Assembly: GCF_020169515.1 (NCBI RefSeq)
Contig: NZ_JAHMHW010000002.1
Span: 310,001-374,000 of the forward strand
Reading direction: 5' to 3'
DNA: 64,000 nt
Source: Paenibacillus vietnamensis
GTDB lineage: Bacteria; Bacillota; Bacilli; Paenibacillales; Paenibacillaceae
A model generated the notes under the pieces. The model saw nothing but the letters and a program-made list of their open reading frames with translations, did not search any database and was not told the DNA's origin. Below are positions 8,406 through 16,889 of the stretch, one piece after another. The first letter of the stretch is position 1. Every line of letters begins with the position of its first letter. The position numbers and the translations under genes were made by a program.

Positions 8406-8982
8406 AATACATCCACCTGCTTCCCGTATAAATATGATAGCCGGCCAGCCTCAAATGGGATTCCCAGCTTTCGGAGCAAAATACGACCTGGTTGCCGAGG
8501 CTGAGCGAATCGAGCCTGCGGCCTTTGCGGGACATCGTAATCTGTTCGTAAAACCATTGTTCGTCTTTCTTTAATTGTATCGCTTTATGTACGATTTTTC
8601 CAGTATCATTGTCCGCCATCGGACCGATTAGCAGCTCCGGATGTAAGACGCATGGATCCTGGCCTTTCATTTGCGCCGTCCGGTGTGCATAGATGAAAGC
8701 CGCCCAAGCGGGCGAATCGGACAAAAACAGCAGCGGCTCGAACTTCTCCGGTACGCTCTTCAATTCCACAACCAGCACGCAAGGCTTTCCCCCGCTCCAT
8801 GATTCCTTCGCGGCCTTATGCGACCACTTGCGGGCTTGCGAAGCTGAAATCGTCGTATAAAATCCTTCCCCGAAATCCTTGCCCGGCCGCCAATAAGGCG
8901 GATTAAGCAGCTTCTGCCGAAATGAAGACACGCAATCGCTTGTCGTCCCGTGATACAGCAGCTGCGGCGTCGTGATGTCCAC
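8368..8982 (-). CDS. DUF3990 (ADP-ribosyltransferase-like fold) protein
   Basis: 204 aa from a GTG start at 8982, chosen because AAAGGAGAGG lies 5-6 nt upstream; the ATG at 9030 would place the start inside the preceding terminator. The N terminus LLYHGTT (about 8-14) followed by KDFGEGFYTT (35-44) is the hallmark of DUF3990, whose His/Tyr pattern resembles the NAD-binding H-Y-E core of ADP-ribosyltransferases. There is no signal peptide, so it is cytosolic. It overlaps the following 99-aa gene by 38 bp, and terminators flank the pair on both sides. Members of this family are suspected toxins in toxin-antitoxin-like pairs; activity here is not shown by sequence. Confidence 0.75.
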   Translation of the reverse strand: MDITTPQLLYHGTTSDCVSSFRQKLLNPPYWRPGKDFGEGFYTTISASQARKWSHKAAKESWSGGKPCVLVVELKSVPEKFEPLLFLSDSPAWAAFIYAHRTAQMKGQDPCVLHPELLIGPMADNDTGKIVHKAIQLKKDEQWFYEQITMSRKGRRLDSLSLGNQVVFCSESWESHLRLAGYHIYTGSRWMYYENRDAGQVELI

Positions 8983-9004
8983 CGTCCCTCTCCTTTCTTC
9001 ACGC

Positions 9005-9040
9005 GCGAAAAACCCAACGCCTGTGATCATCGTTGGGTCT
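9005..9040 (-). terminator. Intrinsic terminator
   Basis: Arms ACCCAACG and CGTTGGGT around an 11-nt loop, followed on the minus strand by TTTTTCGC. It closes the DUF1232/HesB-like/DUF1450 gene group and lies just upstream of the DUF3990 start. Confidence 0.85.
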
Positions 9041-9057
9041 TTCCGCGGTTCATCCCG

Positions 9058-9285
9058 CTATTTCTTCTTCACATAGGGAAGAGCCTTCTCGATCGCTTCA
9101 TCCTCGGTCGGCGCCTTAATGTAGCGGCCGTTAATAAATACGAATGCGTAGCGGGCGCAAGGCCCGCAGTAGGATTTGCAGCCGATCTTGATATCGGCAT
9201 CGGGCACGAGCTCCTGCAGCTTGCGCACAGCCGTTTTCATTTTCATATGTTTGCATTTGTCGCAGACCCGTATATCGTTAGCCAT
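9058..9285 (-). CDS. DUF1450 (YuzB-like) small protein
   Basis: 75 aa. The pattern CDKCKHMK near the N terminus and GCKSYCGPCARYAFVFING in the middle (six cysteines in all) matches the DUF1450/YuzB family, whose thioredoxin-like [2Fe-2S]-ferredoxin-type Cys spacing suggests metal or Fe-S binding. The function of the family is unknown. GGACG precedes the ATG. It is the last gene of a probable three-gene unit with the HesB-like and DUF1232 genes, then a terminator. Confidence 0.8.
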   Translation of the reverse strand: MANDIRVCDKCKHMKMKTAVRKLQELVPDADIKIGCKSYCGPCARYAFVFINGRYIKAPTEDEAIEKALPYVKKK

Positions 9286-9322
9286 CGTTCATCGTCCTAT
9301 TCCAACCTTTTTGCCGAAATGC

Positions 9323-9625
9323 TTAGTGGTCGCCGTGGTTCCCTTTGGTTGGATTCGTTACCGCAAAGCCTTCTTCAGGCACATAGAAATAATCGATCCG
9401 GACGCCGTCCAGAAAATCGTTCCCCTTCTCCAGAATGACGTCGATTCCGCTGTCCGTCGAGACGACGACGTCGTTCTCGGTAGGCTCGTCGATGCCCATC
9501 CCGTAGTGTGCATGGTCGCCGTGCGCATGAGTCACGTATACGCGCAGCAGCTTGCCCGCGTTCTCCGGCTTGTCCAGCTCAAGGCGGACAACCTTTGCCG
9601 CATTTTTCGAAATTTTGCATTTCAT
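9323..9625 (-). CDS. HesB/IscA-like protein with His in place of the Cys cluster
   Basis: A 100-aa protein of the Fe-S biogenesis (HesB/IscA) fold: a beta-rich core, a conserved YGMGIDEP segment and a C-terminal NP motif. In true A-type carriers the NP motif is followed by CGCG; here the corresponding tail reads NPTKGNHGDH, and the only cysteine is Cys3. A second His cluster THAHGDHAHYG lies at about residues 32-42. It is therefore unlikely to carry a canonical [2Fe-2S] cluster and may bind another metal through His. The ATG is preceded by GAGGAGC. It sits in an operon-like group with DUF1450 and DUF1232 genes. Confidence 0.8.
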   Translation of the reverse strand: MKCKISKNAAKVVRLELDKPENAGKLLRVYVTHAHGDHAHYGMGIDEPTENDVVVSTDSGIDVILEKGNDFLDGVRIDYFYVPEEGFAVTNPTKGNHGDH

Positions 9626-9649
9626 AATAAATTCAGCTCCTCTAATTGG

Positions 9650-9892
9650 TCATAATTTCATATTATACTTGGTCTCCATTCTGCGGGCAAACCATTCCGC
9701 CAGAAGCATGGTGACGGCAATGTCGTCAACGGGCAGAAACGGAAGCGGAAGCACGTCGGGAAGCACCCAGTACAGCAGTACGGGAACGGCAAACAGCAGC
9801 TTGTCCCGCACGAATACCTCCCTTGACCGGAGCAGCTGGAAAATACGGCTGAACGTTTTCTTCCAGTGGCGCAGCGTTAGCAATTTTCGCAT
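9650..9892 (-). CDS. DUF1232 (YkvA-like) membrane protein
   Basis: 80 aa. The segment LPDVLPLPFLPVDDIAVT is the DUF1232 signature, with the hydrophobic stretch preceding it (about residues 32-55) as a probable membrane helix. The function of the family is unknown. It is the first gene of the small unit ending at the terminator near 9005. Confidence 0.8.
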   Translation of the reverse strand: MRKLLTLRHWKKTFSRIFQLLRSREVFVRDKLLFAVPVLLYWVLPDVLPLPFLPVDDIAVTMLLAEWFARRMETKYNMKL

Positions 9893-9958
9893 GTGATCTT
9901 CCCACCTTTGCGGACCTTAGTACCCTGTTCGGAGGACATTTACAGACCTTTGCGGTTC

Positions 9959-9967
9959 ATTATAGCA
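9959..9967 (-). promoter_or_regulatory. Probable extended -10 promoter box
   Basis: Minus strand reads TGCTATAAT (an extended -10) about 67 nt upstream of the DUF1232 start, with no good -35. The leader between contains the 10-mer ACCTTTGCGG twice (9904-9913 and 9946-9955). Confidence 0.45.
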
Positions 9968-10013
9968 CAAGCCCGTTCCGTTTACCCGAGGGGAGCAGAC
10001 GAAGAGGCGCCCG

Positions 10014-10898
10014 TCATAGACGGAGCGCCTCCACCAGGAGCGGCTGCAGTTCTACGTAGATCTGATCGAACTTGCTTATCGGCAGCGGATTTTCCCCGTA
10101 ACCGGCTTCTACCGTAAAACCGGGCCTGCGGAACTGCTGAATGAACCAGTCCTTGTAGCCCGCGTCGCTCCCTGCCAGCTTGATCGGCTTGTAATTGCTG
10201 GCCTGCCCGAGCCGTTTCGCCAGCTGCTCGGCTTCCGCCGGCTCGAAGTCGCGATAATTCCAATAAATTTCCCGCCCTTGAGTATGAAGCGCAAGTACGG
10301 CGTCGAACCGGATCGCCTCCGTAAACGAAGCCATCGCATACGCCTCCGGCTCGCTGAGCGGACTTGGCCCCGGATAATCCCGCGGGCCCGGCCCGCTTAC
10401 GCCCCTGCGCCTGCGTTCTTCATCCCAGAATGCCGGAAATTGGTCGTTCAGATCCACGCCTCTTATGTTGGCTTTCCAGCCGCTGAAATCGTCCGAGCCG
10501 CCATTCCATTCGTAAAGCTGGCGGCACCACGGATGGGAAGGCGAATTGCCGCGCTGTACAAGCTCAACTCCGTCAGGATTTACCATCGGAACTGTCCATA
10601 GGGTGACTTCCCGGCAAAGATGCTGCACCTGCTGGCCTGCGATCGGGTCGCCGCTGCAATAGGCAGCCGCCAGATCGGCCTGAAAGCGCATGAGCAGCGC
10701 GGATGTGATCCATTCATTCGCATGAAAGGAGCCGTTCATATGAATTTGGCGAGGGCCGCTGCCGCATCGCAGCGCGAGCAGCGGCCTGCCCATCACACTG
10801 TTTCCAATCACGTAAGCCGACACGAAAGGATAGCTTCCCACCAGCTGTCTCGTACCCTCCACAACATCGAGATACCCGAAGGTTTGTACCGGATACAT
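10014..10898 (-). CDS. M14-family zinc carboxypeptidase (gamma-D-Glu-diamino acid endopeptidase-like)
   Basis: A 294-aa metallopeptidase. Zinc ligands are visible as HANEW (His and Glu of HxxE, about residue 59), a downstream ALHTQG His (about 205), and the catalytic Glu in FTVEAGYGENPLP near residue 262. It lacks a signal peptide and LysM repeats, resembling B. subtilis YqgT and the intracellular forms of endopeptidase I that trim gamma-D-glutamyl-diamino-acid bonds of peptidoglycan peptides. It lies next to glutamate racemase on the same strand, which fits a cell-wall D-Glu context. The ATG at 10898 is set by GGGGAGGCG. Confidence 0.85.
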   Translation of the reverse strand: MYPVQTFGYLDVVEGTRQLVGSYPFVSAYVIGNSVMGRPLLALRCGSGPRQIHMNGSFHANEWITSALLMRFQADLAAAYCSGDPIAGQQVQHLCREVTLWTVPMVNPDGVELVQRGNSPSHPWCRQLYEWNGGSDDFSGWKANIRGVDLNDQFPAFWDEERRRRGVSGPGPRDYPGPSPLSEPEAYAMASFTEAIRFDAVLALHTQGREIYWNYRDFEPAEAEQLAKRLGQASNYKPIKLAGSDAGYKDWFIQQFRRPGFTVEAGYGENPLPISKFDQIYVELQPLLVEALRL

Positions 10899-10999
10899 TA
10901 CGAATCGCCTCCCCGCTTGCGCGCTTATGTCTAATCGTATGCCGGGATGTGCCAGTCCTATGTGGGAGTCCGATCAGCCGCCGCTGCTTCCGCTATTCC

Positions 11000-11034
11000 G
11001 GAGCGCCGGGCTCCCGCGTCGTACCCGGCGTTCC
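11000..11034 (-). terminator. Strong hairpin after murI, no U-tract
   Basis: Minus strand stem GGA-CGCCGGG pairing with CCCGGCG-TCC just after the racemase stop. With no T-run it may be an mRNA-stabilising or processing hairpin rather than a full terminator, so the peptidase could be read through. Confidence 0.5.
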
Positions 11035-11042
11035 GGCCCGGC

Positions 11043-11852
11043 TTATACGATGGCCGGCACCTGCCAGACGACGGGGGACAATCCGATCTGCTTCCCGAGC
11101 CACCGCTCGGCAATCGATTTGAACATCAGGGAATCGCCGCTGCAAAAAAACTGGTGAACGGGCTCGTATCCGGCTCCGGCCAGCTGCTTCCCATCCTGCA
11201 AAATCGTTCTGATTTCACAGGCCGTCTCATCCGCAGAGCTGATCAGATTGACGCCCTGCCCCATCACCTCGGAAATTGTCTCCATCAGAAACGGATAGTG
11301 GGTACAGCCCAAAATCAACGTATCCATCGGATACTGCCTTAAGTGGCCGATCGATTTTCTAACCGTCTCGAATGTTTTGGCCGAGCGGAAATTCCCCTTC
11401 TCGACCAGCGGCACGAATTCCGGGCACGCTTCGCTGATGACGCGGACGTCCGGCGTCAGCAGGCGAAGAGCTTGCTCGTAAGCGCCGCTCTTGATCGTCC
11501 CCTCCGTCCCTATAACGCCGACGCAGCCGGTTTCCGTGCGCCTGATGGCTGCCCTTGCACCCGGGTTAATGACACCCACGACGGGAACCTGCACCCTGGA
11601 GCGGATATCTTCAAGCGCTGCGGCTGTCGCCGTATTGCATGCTATCACTATCATTTTGGGTCGAAATTGAATGAGATAATCGACAATCTCCCTTGTAAAT
11701 CGGACAACCTCTTCGGAAGATCGCGGTCCGTAAGGCGTCCGTGCCGTATCGCCGTAATAAATGATTTTCTCCCGCGGCAGCTGGCGCATCACCTCTTTGG
11801 CAACCGTAAGGCCGCCTACGCCGGAGTCTAGTATCGCAATCGGTTGCAGCAC
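11043..11852 (-). CDS. murI: Glutamate racemase
   Basis: A 269-aa cofactor-independent racemase that supplies D-glutamate for peptidoglycan. The two catalytic cysteines are visible in ACNTATA (Cys72) and GCTHYP (Cys183), with the N-terminal DSGVGGLTV motif at 9-17. The start is GTG at 11852; no ATG fits. The ribosome site is weak (GGTGGG close to the start). An RacE-type name is equally valid. It is divergent from the amylase gene. Confidence 0.97.
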   Translation of the reverse strand: MLQPIAILDSGVGGLTVAKEVMRQLPREKIIYYGDTARTPYGPRSSEEVVRFTREIVDYLIQFRPKMIVIACNTATAAALEDIRSRVQVPVVGVINPGARAAIRRTETGCVGVIGTEGTIKSGAYEQALRLLTPDVRVISEACPEFVPLVEKGNFRSAKTFETVRKSIGHLRQYPMDTLILGCTHYPFLMETISEVMGQGVNLISSADETACEIRTILQDGKQLAGAGYEPVHQFFCSGDSLMFKSIAERWLGKQIGLSPVVWQVPAIV

Positions 11853-12036
11853 AAACCCACCGCTTTCTCGAACAAAGTGGAATGATTCAAGTCAGAATAG
11901 CATATGAGCCCCGTTTCAAAAACGTACCTTCGGGCGCGCGGATTTGACTTGAATGCCAAGAGGCGGACCATACTCCCGAAATCTGTTTCGCCGGCCGCAC
12001 ACGGGGTATATATCAAATAAAAGGAGGAGACGCAAA

Positions 12037-13782
12037 ATGCTGAAGGAATGCATCCACCATTCATCCGATAAAAAATGGGCTTACGCGTACGATTGCGATA
12101 CATACTGTCTGCGGCTCCGGACGAAACGGGACGATGTCGATGAGGCGTTCGCCGTTACGGGAGACAAGTACGATTGGGAGGGCAGCTTTCAGGAGCTGAG
12201 CATGGAAAAAATTGCGGCGGACCGGCTTTACGACTATTGGGAAACCTGCATTCGGCCGGAGCATAAAAGATTTTCATACGGCTTCCGCGTATGCGGCGGC
12301 GGCGAAATGCTGTGGCTGATCGAGGATGGGATTTTCGAGGAACAGCCGTCTCCGCCGGGCGGTTATTTCGAGGTGCCCTTCATCCACAAGGTCGATCTGT
12401 TCCATGCGCCTGAATGGGCCAAGCAGGCTCTTTTCTACCAAATCATGCCCGACCGGTTCGCTAACGGCGATCCGGACAGAGATCCGGAGCATGTAACGCC
12501 ATGGGGCGAGCCACCTGAAGGCGAATCCTGCTTCGGCGGAGATCTGCAGGGCATTATCGATCATCTTGACCATTTGACGGATTTGGGAATCAATGCGGTG
12601 TATTTGACTCCCGTTTTCAAGGCGCCGTCGAATCATAAATACGACACGGTCGATTACAAGCGGATTGATCCTGCGTTCGGAGACAAGCGGCTGATAAAGA
12701 AGCTGGTCCGCGAATGTCACGAACGCAATATCAGAGTCGTTCTGGATGCGGTGTTCAACCATACAAGCGAACGCTTTCCTCCGTTCCGGGATGTACTGGA
12801 GCACGGCGAAAAATCCAAATATAAAGACTGGTTCCATCTATACGAATTCCCGGTCGAAGTGAAAGACGGGATTCCGAATTACGCGTCCTTCGGTTTCTAC
12901 GGGAATATGCCAAAGCTGAATACGTCCAATGCGGAGGTTAAGGAGTATTTGCTCGACATCGCGACCTATTGGATCAAGGAGGCGGATATCGACGGCTGGC
13001 GCCTCGACGTGGCCAATGAAATCGATCACGCCTTCTGGAGAGAGTTCCGCGCCGCCGTCAAAGAAGCGAAATCCGACGCCTTCATCATCGGAGAGGTATG
13101 GGGCAATTCGCTTCACTGGCTGCACGGCGATCAATTCGATTCCGCCATGAACTATCCGGTTACAAACGAAGTGCTCGATTTTTTCAGTTCTTCCGGGCGC
13201 AGCGGTGCTGATTTCGCGGAAAGGGTCAACAGACTGCTCATGAGGTATCCGCAGCATACGAATGAGGTCATGTTTAACCTGCTGTCAAGTCATGATATAC
13301 CGCGTGCGGCTACGAGACTGAACGGCGACAAACGGCGCTTGAAGCAGGCCGTCGTGTTCATGATGACTTACATCGGTATCCCTTGCGTGTACTACGGCGA
13401 TGAAATCGGCCTGGACGGCGAAACCGATCCCGACTGCCGCAAATGCATGGAATGGGATGCCGACCGTCAGGACCGCGAGCTGTACGATTTTTACAAGCTT
13501 GCGATCGGCCTGCGGAAAAAGCTTGGGGCTCTCCAGGACGGAAGGCTGCGCTTCCTGCACGCGGACAGTGAAAAAGGGACGGTCGTCTACGAACGTTTGA
13601 GCGGAAGCCAGCATGTCACCGTCTGGCTGAACAACACGGAGGAAACCGTCACCCTTTCTCATCCGATGAAAGCGGGCGGCTGGCGGGATGCCTTCTCGGG
13701 CGACGAGGTTGAAATCGCCGAGGATCAGCTTCAAACCGAGCTGGAGCCGCTTGGCTTCCGCATCATGTTCCGGGACATTTGA
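12037..13782 (+). CDS. GH13 neopullulanase / cyclomaltodextrinase-type amylase
   Basis: 581 aa, without signal peptide, so cytoplasmic. The N-terminal approximately 125 residues form the beta-sandwich typical of GH13_20 maltogenic enzymes, followed by the TIM barrel beginning at LFYQIMPDRFANGD. Catalytic residues are the nucleophile Asp324 in DGWRLDVANE, the acid/base Glu353 in IIGEVWG, and Asp420 in SSHD. It hydrolyses maltodextrins, cyclodextrins or pullulan to maltose/panose. The ATG at 12037 follows AAAGGAGGAG; the upstream in-frame ORF extension is not coding. glgC follows after 110 bp on the same strand, linking maltodextrin breakdown to glycogen precursor supply. Confidence 0.92.
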   Translation: MLKECIHHSSDKKWAYAYDCDTYCLRLRTKRDDVDEAFAVTGDKYDWEGSFQELSMEKIAADRLYDYWETCIRPEHKRFSYGFRVCGGGEMLWLIEDGIFEEQPSPPGGYFEVPFIHKVDLFHAPEWAKQALFYQIMPDRFANGDPDRDPEHVTPWGEPPEGESCFGGDLQGIIDHLDHLTDLGINAVYLTPVFKAPSNHKYDTVDYKRIDPAFGDKRLIKKLVRECHERNIRVVLDAVFNHTSERFPPFRDVLEHGEKSKYKDWFHLYEFPVEVKDGIPNYASFGFYGNMPKLNTSNAEVKEYLLDIATYWIKEADIDGWRLDVANEIDHAFWREFRAAVKEAKSDAFIIGEVWGNSLHWLHGDQFDSAMNYPVTNEVLDFFSSSGRSGADFAERVNRLLMRYPQHTNEVMFNLLSSHDIPRAATRLNGDKRRLKQAVVFMMTYIGIPCVYYGDEIGLDGETDPDCRKCMEWDADRQDRELYDFYKLAIGLRKKLGALQDGRLRFLHADSEKGTVVYERLSGSQHVTVWLNNTEETVTLSHPMKAGGWRDAFSGDEVEIAEDQLQTELEPLGFRIMFRDI

Positions 13783-13892
13783 CAAAATGCCGGTTTTTCA
13801 GGAATAGCGGTTTCAAAATCCTTCCTGCGGTTTAAGGAACTAATATGAGGATATACACAACAACATTGCAAATCACATGGGAGGAACTTACT

Positions 13893-15008
13893 TTGAAAAA
13901 ACATACAGAATGTTTAGCTATGCTGCTCGCCGGCGGCGAAGGACGCCGTCTGGCTCCTTTAACCGATCAGTTGGCCAAGCCCGCCGTTCCTTTCGGCGAA
14001 CGGCTGCGTCTGATCGACTTTCCGCTGAACAACTGCTCTCATTCGGGCATCCGGACCATTGGGGTGCTGACTCAATATTGCGCCGACAGTATACACGAGT
14101 ATATTAACGAACGGTATGCGCCGCAGCCGGCGCACACCGAATCTCTTCAAATGACGATGCTTCCTTCCTATCTAAAGGGCATAGGAGGTTATTCCGGAAC
14201 CGCAGATGCGATTTACCGGAATATAGATTATATCGATCAGCATGCCCCCGAGCATGTGCTGATCCTGTCGGGCGACCATATCTATCAGATGGACTACCGG
14301 CCGATGCTGGATTTTCACAAAAAAAAGCGGGCTTCGGCCACGATAGCCGTCAAGCCCGTACCTTGGCGGGAGGCGAGCCGGTTCGGCATTCTGGATACGG
14401 ATAGCCGGCAGAGGATTACATCGTTCGAGGAAAAGCCGGCAAAGCCTTCAAGCAATCTGGCTTCGATGGGCATCTATTTGTTCAAATGGGCGGATTTAAA
14501 ACGTTATTTGCTCGAGGATGCGGCAAATGACGCTTCAAGCCATGATTTCGGCAAAGATATTATTCCTGCCGTTCTGGCATCCCGGGAGAACATGGCGGCC
14601 TACCCTTTCAAAGGATACTGGCGGGACGTCGGCACGATCGAAAGCCTCTGGGCTGCCAATATGGACCTGCTTGGCGGCGAGCTGACGCTTGATGCCGGCA
14701 AGTGGCGCCTGCCGGGCGCCAACCCGGACGTTCCGGGCTCCGAGGCGGGAGCCAGGCTCGAGAGGTCGGTCGTCTGTCCCGGCGTCACGATCGGCCGCGG
14801 CAGCGAATTGAGCGAGTGTATCGTCATGCCGGGAGCCCAGATCGGCAAAAATGTTAAAATACACCGTGCGATTATCGGCGAAGGCGCCATCATTCCCGAC
14901 AGGGCCGTCATTGAACGATACGACGGGCAAATATCGGTCGTCGGTCCGGGCGAGATTCTGAGTGCAGCAGGGCTCGATGAAAAGGCGGCTTCGGCGGCAG
15001 CGTCATAA
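13893..15008 (+). CDS. glgC: Glucose-1-phosphate adenylyltransferase
   Basis: 371 aa; makes ADP-glucose from glucose-1-phosphate and ATP. The nucleotidyltransferase motif LAGGEGRRLAPLT is near residues 10-22, with KPAVPFGE and the LSGDHIYQMDY metal-binding motif; the C-terminal third is a left-handed beta-helix with hexapeptide repeats. The start is TTG at 13893, placed 4 nt after GGGAGGAAC; the ORF's upstream ATG lies before this site. No glgD, glgA, glgB or glgP is next to it, unlike the usual operon. Ends at a strong terminator. Confidence 0.93.
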   Translation: MKKHTECLAMLLAGGEGRRLAPLTDQLAKPAVPFGERLRLIDFPLNNCSHSGIRTIGVLTQYCADSIHEYINERYAPQPAHTESLQMTMLPSYLKGIGGYSGTADAIYRNIDYIDQHAPEHVLILSGDHIYQMDYRPMLDFHKKKRASATIAVKPVPWREASRFGILDTDSRQRITSFEEKPAKPSSNLASMGIYLFKWADLKRYLLEDAANDASSHDFGKDIIPAVLASRENMAAYPFKGYWRDVGTIESLWAANMDLLGGELTLDAGKWRLPGANPDVPGSEAGARLERSVVCPGVTIGRGSELSECIVMPGAQIGKNVKIHRAIIGEGAIIPDRAVIERYDGQISVVGPGEILSAAGLDEKAASAAAS

Positions 15009-15017
15009 AGTGAATAA

Positions 15018-15063
15018 CAAAGGTCCCGCGCAGAAACGGATGTTTTCTCGCGCGGGACCTTGT
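15018..15063. terminator. Bidirectional intrinsic terminator
   Basis: Arms AAGGTCCCGCGC and GCGCGGGACCTT between convergent glgC and the YtxH-domain gene. Confidence 0.85.
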
Positions 15064-15069
15064 TATCGA

Positions 15070-15480
15070 TTAGAACTCTTTCGTTACCGCCGCTTCCGTC
15101 TCGCCTGCCTCTACGGCTTCGATTGCCTTGCCCTCCTCGATGGCTGCATCTGCTATTGCTTCCGCCGCCAAGGAAGCCGGAACAGCTTCCACTTCCTCGC
15201 TTCCCTTATTACGGAGTCTTAAGCTGCTGACAGTCAGCTTTGTTTTCTCGCCAAGCTGTACCGCCTGCTCGCCAAGCTGCTTCGCGATCCGGCTTGTCGT
15301 ATCGCTAACCTGGCCGGCTGCTTTGACTGTGGCATCGCCTACTTTTTGTGCGCCTGTCGAAATATCCTGACGAAGCTCCTTGCCTGCCTTCGGCGCCAGA
15401 AGCAAAGCCGTAATGGATCCGACAACTCCGCCTGCCAAAGCTCCCAATAAAAATCCTTTTGATTGTTTACGTGTCGACAT
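15070..15480 (-). CDS. YtxH-domain general-stress-type protein
   Basis: 136 aa. The N terminus has the YtxH signature: GFLLGALAGGVVGSITALLL (about 9-28) as one membrane segment, followed by APKAGKELR and a long amphipathic helix rich in Ala/Glu/Lys. Family members are general stress proteins of unknown mechanism. Its ATG starts one base after the stop of the DUF948 gene, which marks a two-gene operon, and has a GGAG site within the end of that gene. Confidence 0.85.
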   Translation of the reverse strand: MSTRKQSKGFLLGALAGGVVGSITALLLAPKAGKELRQDISTGAQKVGDATVKAAGQVSDTTSRIAKQLGEQAVQLGEKTKLTVSSLRLRNKGSEEVEAVPASLAAEAIADAAIEEGKAIEAVEAGETEAAVTKEF

Positions 15481-15481
15481 G

Positions 15482-16006
15482 TTAGTCGCTCCTTTCGTTC
15501 TTAGCGTGCCCTTCGCCTCTGCCGCCCGATGCGAAGCCCGATCCGGTTGCGGGTTCATGATCGCGCTCATCCTGAGCGGCTGCCTTTCGGTTAGTTTGCC
15601 ACAGCTGCCACGCCGCCATTCCTAGCTCCGCCCACTCCAGCGCTTCTACCGTTTGTCGCTTCGCCGCCGCGCGTTTCGCATGATATTCCGCCGATTCCGA
15701 TAATACGGACGATATGCTTTCGACCGCCGATGTCGTGTGCGCGATTGCCTCTCCGACCTGACCCGCCGCTTCAAACAGCTTGCCGGCCGCCTGGAATTGG
15801 CGCCGAGCCGTCTTCATCGTTTCTTCCGTTTGCTGCATCAGCACGCCCAGCTCCTTCGAACGCTCGAGCAGCTCCTGCTGCATTTCGGCTGCCGACGCCT
15901 GAAGCTGCGACAGCTTTCCAAGCGCCGTACGCAGCGCCGTCAAAATGCCCACAGTCAGCACGACAAAAGCGGCCGCGGCAATCGCGGAGCTCCATGATAC
16001 GATCAT
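15482..16006 (-). CDS. DUF948-domain membrane protein
   Basis: 174 aa. One N-terminal membrane helix (about 5-27) is followed by a heptad-rich coiled coil (about 28-125, for example LSQLQASAAEMQQELL) and a charged Gly/Glu tail. This is the DUF948 layout, normally paired with YtxH as here. The function is unknown; the pair is probably a stress-induced envelope complex. The ATG at 16006 follows GGAGGGAG. Confidence 0.85.
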   Translation of the reverse strand: MIVSWSSAIAAAAFVVLTVGILTALRTALGKLSQLQASAAEMQQELLERSKELGVLMQQTEETMKTARRQFQAAGKLFEAAGQVGEAIAHTTSAVESISSVLSESAEYHAKRAAAKRQTVEALEWAELGMAAWQLWQTNRKAAAQDERDHEPATGSGFASGGRGEGHAKNERSD

Positions 16007-16142
16007 GCCCTTCTCCCTCCTCCTTCATCAATGGCAGGGTCATCTTTGTTTTGTATCTAGACGAATGCCCACTTGCGTAATGACAGTATAAGCAGCATGG
16101 GCTTGTCTTGACACAAGAGCGGTGAAAATGGAGGGGCCCACG

Positions 16143-16190
16143 CAAAAAAAGCCGTTCCGGCAGACCCGAGTCTGCTGAAACAGCTTTATT
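16143..16190 (-). terminator. Intrinsic terminator
   Basis: Imperfect stem AAAGCTGTTTCAGCAGAC / GTCTGCCGGAACGGCTTT with loop TCGG, then a T-run on the minus strand. It terminates the HTH regulator gene. Confidence 0.85.
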
Positions 16191-16210
16191 CCTGTTCTTA
16201 TGATCCTATT

Positions 16211-16852
16211 TCAACCGATCCGATAGCTGCACCTGCCGCCGCCTTTTGCCAAACATTCCGTCCGTTCGACGGGCGCTTCAAGCAGCTTCCTGAATAAGGC
16301 GAGTTCGCACTTGCAGGCTTGCTGATATTTGCCTGCGACCTGTGCAATCGGACAGTTATACTCATACAGCATGTAGCTGCCGTCCTGACTGGACTCCGTC
16401 TCGACCATATAACCGCTTGCGTTTTGAATAACCGCAAGCTCGTTTACCCTCTGCTCCAGGCCTTTATCCGCCATTCGCGGTTCGTACCGCTCCTGCAGCT
16501 TCTTCATGCGTCCCTCAAACAGCCGATCGATCAGCGCCGAGGTCGCGGGATCGTCCGCAAGCTCGTCCAGCAGATCCAAAGCGAGCACGTGGTAATTTTT
16601 CGGAAACAGGTCGTCCGCCTTCGCCGTCAGCTCATAGGCGTGAAGCGGCCTCCCCATCGCTTGACGTACGGCTGTAATCGTAACGGTGCCTTCGCGCTCC
16701 ATCACGTACATATGCCGCCGAACCGCCATCTCCGTCAGCTCCAGCTCCCGGGACAATTCGCCTGCGGTCATCCTGCCGCTTCTCTTCAGCAGCGCCAATA
16801 TGCGCTCGCGCGTCTTGCCTTCCCCGATCGAATCGGCACCGGCCGTCCTCAT
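16211..16852 (-). CDS. Cys-rich winged-helix regulator (SufR/DeoR-like)
   Basis: 213 aa from the ATG at 16852 (GGAG 7 nt upstream); a TTG at 16870 is an alternative start giving 219 aa. An N-terminal winged helix-turn-helix (about 15-75, TAGELSRELELTEMAVRRHM) is followed by a helical linker and a C-terminal cysteine cluster: Cys167, Cys180, Cys182, Cys200 and Cys208. This arrangement recalls SufR-type Fe-S-sensing repressors and the related MarR/ArsR-like regulators of Bacilli. Fe-S or metal binding is inferred. A perfect 7-3-7 palindrome lies about 40 bp upstream, suggesting autoregulation. The targets are unknown. Confidence 0.8.
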   Translation of the reverse strand: MRTAGADSIGEGKTRERILALLKRSGRMTAGELSRELELTEMAVRRHMYVMEREGTVTITAVRQAMGRPLHAYELTAKADDLFPKNYHVLALDLLDELADDPATSALIDRLFEGRMKKLQERYEPRMADKGLEQRVNELAVIQNASGYMVETESSQDGSYMLYEYNCPIAQVAGKYQQACKCELALFRKLLEAPVERTECLAKGGGRCSYRIG

Positions 16853-16889
16853 CGTTTCGCTCCGCTTCAACCCTTCACCACCTTTAGAG

